64,000 nt of DNA from an uncultured Sutterella sp. (GTDB lineage Bacteria; Pseudomonadota; Gammaproteobacteria; Burkholderiales; Burkholderiaceae_F), in contig CABQGK010000012.1 of the NCBI GenBank assembly GCA_902463725.1, positions 1-64,000 on the forward strand, written 5' to 3'. The position numbers were made by a program, and so were the translations under genes. Numbering within the stretch: the stretch's first letter is position 1; the number at the start of each line of letters is the position of its first letter. Shown here piece by piece: positions 57,701-64,000 of the stretch. The notes under the pieces were generated by a model. That model had not been told where the DNA came from. It was given only the letters and a program-made list of their open reading frames with translations, and did no database searches.

Positions 57701-60289
57701 CACGATGGCTCCACCCAAAGCGGTCACGCTCGGGAGTGCGCCCTGTCGCGCTGCACCCATGAGGCCCAACTGTAATGTGCCGCTGGCTAGCGTCAGTGCA
57801 CCGTTCTCAGCCATGACGCGCGAGAGACCCTGTGAGCGGCCATAGGGCGCAGCCCCCGAGGCGCTCGACATACCAAAAACGGAAAGCGTGGGTCCCTGCG
57901 CCTCGCCCACATCGCCCACTACGATCTCTCGGTAGTCCGTGCTTCCAAAACCCACAAAACCCACCGCTCGATCAGCCAAGGTGCTGCCTGCGGCGCTCAG
58001 CGTGAGCGTATCCGACCGGTCCTTTGTCAGCGCCCCAAGCGTTCCCAAGCGTTTTTGCGAGGAGGCAATACTCGAAAATGCGAGTGTTGCCTCATCTTGC
58101 GCGAGAACAATGTCGTGCGGCCCAGCTGGGAGAGCCGCGAGCAGCGCATCGTGCCTGCCCAGTGAGTCTCTAACGAGAAGGCGCATCCCGTCGCTCGGAA
58201 GCAATGGCGTAAAGCGAGCAAGCGCTGCGCTATCCACCTCTAAGGTTGACCCAGTAGCTAACGTTATCCGATCGGGGCGAGCCGTGGGCGAGCTCATAGT
58301 CAAGTACCCACCGCGCTCAACCGTAATGGGGACAGCGGCAGCGCTCTCCGTCACAGTGAGCAGCGCTCCTTCGCCAACAGACACCCGCGAAATTTGCGCT
58401 TCGAGCGCCTCTAGGCCGAGCGCCTCAAAGTCGAGCGTGGAGCGCGTCAGGTTGAGTTGTAGAGTAGCGTCCTCCAATCCCCTATCAATGCTCAGTAGCG
58501 GAGCGCTTTCAGATGCGCTACCTTGAGCTGAGTTACGGTTAACGATCTCTAGGCGAAGGGGCGAGCTTCCCTCAAGTGTCCCAATACGGAGCGCACTCGT
58601 CCCAACGAGCGTGATGGGGGAGTTGAGCGAAAGCTCGTTGACTCGCAGTGTGCTGTTTCTAAGCGTCAGTGCCCCGCTCTCTGATTCAGAGCGCAGGTGA
58701 GCTGCACGAAAGGCCCCTGCTCTGAGCGTGAGTGCCGCGTCGCTAGCAAGCGTCACGTCGCCAAGCATCGTCGCTTCTCTCGTTGCCGCTCCCTCGACGC
58801 CAGGCTCGATTTCCGCCGCGTTTTCGATGCGTAGTGTCTCCGCGCGAAAATCGCCCGCAGCACGCCCCGTTAACGTGAATGCATCAATCAGCGTGCTTGA
58901 GTGAAAGGCCGCCGCGCTACCGATGGTGAGCGCAGAAAAGTGCGTCTCGCTACTCGGACGATCAACGACCAGCTCTCGGGCTGTGACAGCGCCCGAGAGG
59001 TTAAGCGCTTCAGGACTACTCAGGGTTAGCGCTTCCTTGGCAACGAGGGTGGTGCCGTGCTCAAGATTTAAGCGCCCTGCAGCGAGTGCGGTATTTTGGC
59101 GCAACAGAAGCGCACTCGTTTCGCCTTCGAGCGGCGCGGCCAGGCGCAGCGCTGAATTCGCATCCATCGTGAGCGAATTGAGCGAGTGGCTACGCTCTGC
59201 CTCAGAGGACCAACCTTCTGTGGATATTCCTGTGAGCGTCAGGAAGCTTTCCTCACTCAAGGCGGCGCGTCCCATATCCAGGTTAGCAAAGAGCCCACCC
59301 ACCGTGAGGCTTGCATGCTTGAGCTCTAACGAGCCAAGGTGCTCGCCCTCAATGCTATCGACGATGCGAGCATCGGCCTCTACCGCCGCATCGCGCAAGC
59401 GCAGCGCCGTGCTTGTGATCGTGTAGTCGCGTCCATAGCGAGTCTCTGGGCTAAACTGCACGGATACTGGCTCCTCAGCGCTCCCCGCAATCGTGACCTC
59501 CCGCATGCTGATGTGAGAAATTTTCCCGTTCGTTTCAATGAAGGCGGCGCTTGGCCCATTCGGCCGACTGCTAAAGCTCGCCGACTGTATATGACTGCCT
59601 TTGCCGAGCTTAAGTAAGCTCACCTCGACGCCCCCATTGGCAATCTGTAACCAACTCTCCTCGCCCATGATGAGCGTTGTGACCCGATTTCCGCTCCCGA
59701 TGCCAAGCTTGGCATTTTCAACCGTCACGCGCTCGGCGTCAGTCCCCGATTCGAGCGTCAAACTCATGCGCAGATCGATGGGAAGATGCGATGGGTCATG
59801 CGCCACCGATGAGGGGTGGGGGCTCACGCGAATATCGCCAAGCTTGCCCATGGCAGTAAGCGACGGGAAGCGGTACAGATCGAGCCGAGCGGGCGTTGTG
59901 CGCACTTCAATGTCGAGCGCTGGGTACTCGCCCCGATTGCCACGAATGTCACTAGAGTCGGAAAGCAGCCAATAACGCGCGGATAGGAGCTCCATGAACG
60001 GCTCATATTGATCGAAATTGCCGTAGCGAATGCCGCCCGTTGAGATCGCGTGCTCAAACGCTTCCGATATATTTCCCGCGCGCGTCTCTGGTGTACTCGC
60101 AAGCCAATCCTCTTCATCGGTGATCACCACGCTAGGGGCCGCGTAAAAATTCAGTGTTTCGGCACTCGATCCTGCGGCCCCCATCAAAAAAAGCGCCGCT
60201 AGCGTGGCCGCCGTCACACTTCGTAGCCGCATCGTCTCAGAAGGCACAAAACGCCCTCGAGGCAGGTGTTTGCCAATATTTTTACGCAT
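54701..60289 (-). CDS. Autotransporter 3, giant surface protein
   Basis: An 1862-residue type V autotransporter. A basic n-region and Sec core (MRKNIGKHLPRGRFVPSETMRLRSVTAATLAALFLMGAAGSSA-ETL; cleavage near 43) lead to a long passenger rich in A, L, S, T, E and R, with recurring 'A-x-L-T-L' and 'x-N-x-A-L-x-x-G' strand words typical of beta-helix adhesins. A conserved pre-barrel block (LVNTYWEQPEGS, VYPNIVIPKNFREAL, LSVHDKEEIINSAAQLSTLMG) is followed by the barrel (last ~290 residues, GSHLWARAEGGLSS... to LTLELSWAF). No ESPR. Terminal Phe is the outer-membrane signal. It is a paralogue of the partial gene at 61771. Confidence 0.93.
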   Translation of the reverse strand: MRKNIGKHLPRGRFVPSETMRLRSVTAATLAALFLMGAAGSSAETLNFYAAPSVVITDEEDWLASTPETRAGNISEAFEHAISTGGIRYGNFDQYEPFMELLSARYWLLSDSSDIRGNRGEYPALDIEVRTTPARLDLYRFPSLTAMGKLGDIRVSPHPSSVAHDPSHLPIDLRMSLTLESGTDAERVTVENAKLGIGSGNRVTTLIMGEESWLQIANGGVEVSLLKLGKGSHIQSASFSSRPNGPSAAFIETNGKISHISMREVTIAGSAEEPVSVQFSPETRYGRDYTITSTALRLRDAAVEADARIVDSIEGEHLGSLELKHASLTVGGLFANLDMGRAALSEESFLTLTGISTEGWSSEAERSHSLNSLTMDANSALRLAAPLEGETSALLLRQNTALAAGRLNLEHGTTLVAKEALTLSSPEALNLSGAVTARELVVDRPSSETHFSALTIGSAAAFHSSTLIDAFTLTGRAAGDFRAETLRIENAAEIEPGVEGAATREATMLGDVTLASDAALTLRAGAFRAAHLRSESESGALTLRNSTLRVNELSLNSPITLVGTSALRIGTLEGSSPLRLEIVNRNSAQGSASESAPLLSIDRGLEDATLQLNLTRSTLDFEALGLEALEAQISRVSVGEGALLTVTESAAAVPITVERGGYLTMSSPTARPDRITLATGSTLEVDSAALARFTPLLPSDGMRLLVRDSLGRHDALLAALPAGPHDIVLAQDEATLAFSSIASSQKRLGTLGALTKDRSDTLTLSAAGSTLADRAVGFVGFGSTDYREIVVGDVGEAQGPTLSVFGMSSASGAAPYGRSQGLSRVMAENGALTLASGTLQLGLMGAARQGALPSVTALGGAIVVEGGAFRIDDFVSDVKTQSSTYNWYAPTEIRGREVYSHRSALEALTLAPNTALTLTLTAREGSAWLALAEENRIAEGAHLTLELARAQSENASTPTLLLGNVSLAEGASLTLLGSREQARLFWRSLTVAENARVDLSGASAVDLPLAHRAPLGGNYDRASVQNRGDFRLGSGALDQYIQLGENARAAFGTLDVEDLNVEAGSFSVENALTVGRRNNMNQVARFGAAARVFAKRMSLGVPAINYGEISGLESLVSDETLTNYGQMRFADNAEMRVKGLKLYAPLSNLARLEITDTTLTLPKDVMLEARDRITLWGDFQQSSSSVKGKIRTATLDLRTELRQASLMSWLFLPDVEAERVRLGSYEEQSSYDSHTQSVQRTRTHVREDVPGTLFVVETLKLAEDELDRDVARGYIVSGGRLALGSSAFYDLKRDEVGQSTLLLGKRLALAAGSFLHVGMPLRWNPSAETLNQFRFFADGTSLTVVDARLVSHDERALITALDAVASSPRAERSTTAAAPLQALHSTATLEGDSTALSAPNSPIAPIALIEPVAKLLITQLPRRHGRIVLLGGFQYHESMVRDGFWVGGWSGADALRLESAAGIPYLVNTYWEQPEGSLFGNFVIDPIEEDFDRLSEVYPNIVIPKNFREALERGSEGEQSGHIDQDFLFDVAYEPSLSVHDKEEIINSAAQLSTLMGVRAQTFAAATRAANSIAPRLSTPEHGSHLWARAEGGLSSAKDIAVAGGMRGGFQRRDRGVSVGADRALGAGLAGAAFTVLDANAESRGDGLAATERSRFMALQLYAALRASERARLLASAGAFRAKSALEMALPMGFKRATASVTLSGYWLNARAEMDFSLGTLTVTPHVGARFIQIGDGEYPTKISDRAAWDNRERATRTWQFPIGLSIAAPSSSLLGWSIAPSADFTLTMHGGARSTSTHVVGRTLAVHDDVPARFAPRTLMDMSVGLTAKRGAWEAASAYSWGAGGFSRNEHRLTLELSWAF

Positions 60290-60415
60290 GGGTCTTTAAA
60301 TAATTGAGTTGAATATGAGCGTGTGGCCAGAGTCGGTCAAGGCGCGCCGCAAAACCCCATGGTCATAAGGGTAATGCGGGCTAACTAGTATTTATTGGCC
60401 ATTTTTGTGATTTTT

Positions 60416-60459
60416 CGATAATAGTTGAAATCCTAACTATTGTCGAGAAAATATCGACA
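60416..60459. repeat. Two adjacent inverted repeats in a divergent promoter region
   Basis: CGATAATAGTT and AACTATTGTCG (60416-60445, one mismatch) are followed at once by TGTCGA and TCGACA (60441-60459). They share the TGTCG word and lie between autotransporter 3 (start 60289) and the gene at 60712, a natural place for operators. Confidence 0.5.
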
Positions 60460-60567
60460 AAAAATATTTGCGCTTGTGTATTTTCCTGCTCTTCCCTCCC
60501 TATGGGACGTAGCCCTTGGCTTACGAGCGCAATGCAGCGGCGAGATGCAGAAAAATAAGATCAGTTA

Positions 60568-60596
60568 TTGATCCGAAAAGCCAAACTGCGTATAAT
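60568..60596 (+). promoter_or_regulatory. Sigma70 promoter of the gene at 60712
   Basis: TTGATC (60568-60573) and TATAAT (60591-60596), 17 bp apart. Predicted transcript start near 60603. Confidence 0.7.
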
Positions 60597-60711
60597 GCAT
60601 TGACATCAGTGAATGCTGAGTGCTGTGCGGATTGCATCCGCTCGGATGCCTCGTCTGCCATGGTCTGCCGCGCAAACGTTGCGAGTAACGCGAATATTAG
60701 GAGTCAATGAG

Positions 60712-61674
60712 ATGCCCGTAGAAATCCTCGTCCACCGCCAAAAAGCGGCGGAGTCCACCACACTAGAAGCGGCCTTTGGCCTGATGGAGGGGCTGAGTGC
60801 CCCAGAGTTGCAAAGTCCCAGCAGTGCGGCGCGCTTCTCCGAGCCTCTCACGAAGCTCGAAACCCCCATCTATATCGTGCACCCTGAGCGCAGCATTCGT
60901 GGTATGGCGCTTGGCTATGTCGCTCAAGAAGACGCTTATCAGATCACCTGCATGTTCCCATCGGCCCCAGATGACTGGCAGCTCGTGCTGGAATTTGCCG
61001 CTGCGCTCGCTGTGCACCTCGAGAGCCGCATCACCATCCTCAGTAGCAGCGAAGCGGGGACGACAACGCGCGAGACGTTTGCTGCTGAAGAGGTGCAGAA
61101 ATTTGACTGGCGCGCCGATGTGCTCATGGGGCTAAAAGCCATGCGTGAGGCCTTTGATGATGACGATATTCACGGCGCACCGCTCACGCTCCCTGGGCTC
61201 TATCGAGACATGAACATTACCGAAGAGGCGTTTGCCGAAATTGAAAACGCCACTGACCCCATCGCCGCTTGGGGCGCTTGGACGCGCGCAGCACAGTACC
61301 CTGATGCGCTCATTTCAGAGCCGCGTTTTTACCGCAGCACGGGTGACGGCCGTGTGGTAGGCGTCTATCTGGTGGCAGCTGACGTTGCGGTGGTACTCCC
61401 ACGGAAGATGCCGCACCTGCCCACCAAATTCATGGCCTCTAAAGAGCTCGCTGGTGAAAAAATTACTTGGAAAGTGATGGTGGTCTCTGAGCTCTCGCCC
61501 ACTGCTGAGCACGTTGAAGCGAGCTTAGCGGACTTCATGGCCGTGGTGCCCGAGGCGCATTTCCGTGAGCTCGATGCGTTTGACTCTATCCTAGAGGCGC
61601 TCCCAGCGCAGACGCTTCTGAGCTACGGGCGTCTTGCCGCGGAGCGTGCCACAAAAGAGCAGACCTTAAGCTAA
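60712..61674 (+). CDS. Cytosolic protein of unknown function, paralogue of the gene at 53588
   Basis: A 320-residue soluble protein, start at ATG 60712 with TTAGGAGT upstream; the longer frame from 60613 is untranslated leader. It shares order and key blocks with the protein at 53588 (see there) but is shorter at the C-terminus. Acidic overall with many Glu and Asp. It has no visible catalytic motif. It stands convergent to the autotransporter at 61771 and divergent from autotransporter 3. Function unknown. Confidence 0.8.
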   Translation: MPVEILVHRQKAAESTTLEAAFGLMEGLSAPELQSPSSAARFSEPLTKLETPIYIVHPERSIRGMALGYVAQEDAYQITCMFPSAPDDWQLVLEFAAALAVHLESRITILSSSEAGTTTRETFAAEEVQKFDWRADVLMGLKAMREAFDDDDIHGAPLTLPGLYRDMNITEEAFAEIENATDPIAAWGAWTRAAQYPDALISEPRFYRSTGDGRVVGVYLVAADVAVVLPRKMPHLPTKFMASKELAGEKITWKVMVVSELSPTAEHVEASLADFMAVVPEAHFRELDAFDSILEALPAQTLLSYGRLAAERATKEQTLS

Positions 61675-61770
61675 AGCGTGACTCGTAGGGCTACGCTCGC
61701 GTTGGCGTTCGAACGTAGCCCTCAATCACACTTTGAAAACGCCCTTTTCTTTGCATCTCTTCGAGCTTTG

Positions 61771-64000
61771 CTAGAAGCGGCGACTCACATCGAACATCAA
61801 CCGATGCTCATTGCGACCATAGCTACCAAAGCCCCAACGATAAGCGCCTATGAGTCGCCATGCGTCGAGCTCAGCAGCAATCGAAAAGGTCGTATCAGCA
61901 GTAAGTCGCGGCGCGAAGGAGCTTTGAATGCGATCGTGCGCCTTCAAAGTACGCCCTACCACATGGGTACTTGTGCTTCGGTCGCCAACCTGTGGCGTCA
62001 CCGTAAAGTCAAATGTTGGCTGAATTTTCCAGCCGTTGCGTAAAGCATAATTTCCAGTAAATGAAACCCCTATCGGGAACTGCCATGTATGGGTAGACGC
62101 TTTGCGGTTGATCCAAGCCTCTTCCCCGCGAATCTTCGTTGCGAATTTTGTTTCTCCGATCTCTACCCAGCGTGCGCCGGTGTGCGGTGTCACGCGTAGC
62201 GAATCAACACTAAAGTCTTTCTCTGCGCGCGCGTTGAGCCAGTAGCCACGCATATTCAGATCCGCGCTAGCGCTTTGCCAGCCCATAGAGAGTGGCATGG
62301 TAAGTTCTGCTCGGGTAGAAAAGAGCCCAGCGCTTGCTAAGAGCCTCACATCATCACTAGCACGCACCGCGGCATAGAGCTGAAGCGCCATCATGCGTGT
62401 GTTGCCGCTTGCACTAAGCCCATCGCCACGCGAGTGTACGCTGGAATCAATCGCAGAAAGAGCAACGCCCGCGTAGCCAGTTCCAAACGATCGATCGGCG
62501 CCCATCGTCACGCCGCCTGAGCGCTCTCGATAGCCACCCGACATTGCACCTGCAGCGGGGATACTGTGTGCGCCATATTGCCCAGCTTCGGTCGTAACCC
62601 ATAACCCACTCGAATGCTCTGGTAGGCTGAGTCGCGCATCGATGCGCTCAGAGAGGCGGGTTCCCGCTGCCAATACCTGCGTGCGCAGGCCGAGCAACGT
62701 AAGAAGTTGTGCCGCGGAGTTGATCAGCTTTTCCTTATCGCTAATACTGAGAGCAGGATCGCGCCCGATCGCATTCAGGAAATCTGCGTCCACGCCGCCC
62801 TCACCCTCCTGCTCAAGCGCTGTGCGGAAGTTCTTCGGGATGACGATATTGGGATAGACCTCGTCGATCCGCTCGAAATTCTCGCCCTCCATATCGACGA
62901 CAAAACGCCCGGTCTCCGAGTCTGCTGGTTGCTCCCAGTAAGTATTGAGAATGAGCGGCAGTCCTGCAGTGGACGTCATAGAGAGCGCGTCCTCTCCACT
63001 CCAGCCGCCTACCCAGTGCCCACTTTCTACCATACCCTCACTAGGCTTGAAGCCATCAATGAGCACGAGGCGTCCATGCGTTTGCGGGAGGCTCTTCACA
63101 AGTAGCCGTGCACCAGGTGCAACATGCACAATCGGCGCATCGCTTGCGGCTGCACGAAGCACGCGCTCGTGAGTGTTCGGCGCGCTTAACATGCGAATTG
63201 CTGAAATGAGCGGCGTTTCATCCTCGGCAAGTAAGGCTCCGTCGACGACGGTGAGTGTATTCTCAGCGAAACGTAAAGGCGTCGTATCGTCGAGCACATT
63301 AGATATTCGCTCCGAATTATCCGCCACAATGAGCTGGGACGCCTCACCGAGTCTGAGTCGCTTTCCCAACACAAGGGTTGAGCTGCCTAAGCCATCCTTC
63401 TCTATTTGGTAAAAGCTCGTTTCTCCCAAGCGCAGCAGCCCTCCCATGACGGTGTAGACCGATGAGGCCTCAGAGAGAGAATCCTCCTCTAACTCAAGCT
63501 CTCCTCCTACTACCACATATAGACCAAGATCGTTGCGATTGGTTGTGAGTCGCTCGCTCACCCAATGGCCCATTTGCCAGATACCGGGACGCATGTTGAG
63601 CTCATCGTTGAACCTGAAGGCGATGGTTGGCGCACGCACTTCCCCTTGCACACCGTCGAAAGAGAGCGAGCCGTCCGCGTGCAACGTAATACTGTCACGC
63701 ACAGCGAGCACATCTGCAGCGCTCATTTTCCAGTACGTAGGATTTCGCACGATGAGTTTGGAGAGGTTTTCGAGTCGGCCCACCGATTCAATGCCCCCCA
63801 CGTCGAGCGTGACCCCATCCTCAAAGACCATAGTTCCTGTATTGTTGAGGCTGTCGTAGCCAGAAAGTCTGATCTGGCGAATGCCACTGATCAAACCTGT
63901 GTTTACAAGCCTTTGAGCGTCGAGTTCCTCGGTGTGCAACACATTTGAATTTTTGACCTCATTTACCTCTTGGAAGGTGGCAATGTCGGCAACACCGCTA
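61771..64000 (-). CDS. Autotransporter 4, C-terminal part (5' end beyond the window)
   Basis: At least 743 residues; the frame stays open to the right edge, so the GTG near 63942 is not the true start. It holds the end of the passenger and a barrel clearly homologous to autotransporter 3: NTYWEQPADS, VYPNIVIPKNFRTAL, KEKLINSAAQLLTLLGLR, LWVTTEAGQ, GVTMGADRSFGTGYAGVALSAIDSSVHSRGDGL, MALQLYAAVRAS, YWLNARAEKDFSVDSLRVTPHTGARWVEIG, TSTHVVGRTLKAHD, and a terminal RLMFDVSRRF. The two differ enough to be an old duplication. Confidence 0.92.
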   Translation of the reverse strand, partial: SGVADIATFQEVNEVKNSNVLHTEELDAQRLVNTGLISGIRQIRLSGYDSLNNTGTMVFEDGVTLDVGGIESVGRLENLSKLIVRNPTYWKMSAADVLAVRDSITLHADGSLSFDGVQGEVRAPTIAFRFNDELNMRPGIWQMGHWVSERLTTNRNDLGLYVVVGGELELEEDSLSEASSVYTVMGGLLRLGETSFYQIEKDGLGSSTLVLGKRLRLGEASQLIVADNSERISNVLDDTTPLRFAENTLTVVDGALLAEDETPLISAIRMLSAPNTHERVLRAAASDAPIVHVAPGARLLVKSLPQTHGRLVLIDGFKPSEGMVESGHWVGGWSGEDALSMTSTAGLPLILNTYWEQPADSETGRFVVDMEGENFERIDEVYPNIVIPKNFRTALEQEGEGGVDADFLNAIGRDPALSISDKEKLINSAAQLLTLLGLRTQVLAAGTRLSERIDARLSLPEHSSGLWVTTEAGQYGAHSIPAAGAMSGGYRERSGGVTMGADRSFGTGYAGVALSAIDSSVHSRGDGLSASGNTRMMALQLYAAVRASDDVRLLASAGLFSTRAELTMPLSMGWQSASADLNMRGYWLNARAEKDFSVDSLRVTPHTGARWVEIGETKFATKIRGEEAWINRKASTHTWQFPIGVSFTGNYALRNGWKIQPTFDFTVTPQVGDRSTSTHVVGRTLKAHDRIQSSFAPRLTADTTFSIAAELDAWRLIGAYRWGFGSYGRNEHRLMFDVSRRF

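Noticed and set aside
1..64000. CRISPR arrays, tRNA or rRNA genes, complete insertion sequences and prophage genes
   Set aside because: No regularly spaced direct repeats, no cloverleaf or rRNA motifs, and no transposase or phage structural gene were found on reading both strands.

Overview
The window looks like a chromosomal segment of an anaerobic, asaccharolytic gut betaproteobacterium of the Sutterella/Parasutterella type. Grounds: several very large type V autotransporters, a Tat-exported flavin reductase with a separate tetraheme cytochrome c, many LysR regulators, and Fur-type sites before a TonB-dependent receptor. The lineage is inferred from gene content only; there is no rRNA or tRNA here to confirm it.

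Layout. 1-683: GC-rich hairpins, then an AT-rich leader. 684-5384: autotransporter 1. 5.4-14 kb: small metabolic and housekeeping units (LysR/pirin, L,D-transpeptidase, MBL hydrolase, CMD-cupin protein divergent from an exported hydrolase around a 23-bp perfect palindrome, glycerate-kinase-like protein, mscL). 14.2-20.8 kb: a LysR regulator, then a sigma54 activator divergent from an exported enoate-reductase-type flavoprotein, a tetraheme cytochrome and a signal-peptide-bearing aromatic-amino-acid-lyase homologue; a good -24/-12 promoter precedes the flavoprotein gene. 20.9-27 kb: LysR-arsB, a hypothetical protein, a DMT transporter, a Fur-box-preceded prepilin-peptidase-like membrane protein and an NTF2-like protein. 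27.3-32.8 kb: autotransporter 2. 33-38 kb: iron uptake (Fur box, TonB receptor, exbB-exbD-tonB) and a tandem-HTH protein. 39-49 kb: Imm17-like protein, OGG1-type glycosylase, zupT, cysK with a structured leader, Sel1 protein, a large TPR protein, recD2 and a small basic protein. 49-52.9 kb: Dabb protein, a second TPR protein and an exported HAD phosphatase. 53.6-64 kb: a two-gene convergent unit (unknown cytosolic protein plus giant autotransporter) present twice in tandem, the second copy running off the right edge.

How it fits together. The strongest candidate for a new system is the sigma54-controlled periplasmic module: the lyase homologue would make (or otherwise act on) an alpha,beta-unsaturated acid, and the flavoprotein would reduce it with electrons from the tetraheme cytochrome, an amino-acid-fed form of anaerobic respiration. 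The lyase lacks the Ala-Ser-Gly triad that forms the MIO cofactor, so its chemistry is open. The second candidate is the duplicated autotransporter/cytosolic-protein unit at the right end, next to two further paralogous TPR proteins. The remaining genes are mostly recognisable housekeeping and transport functions.
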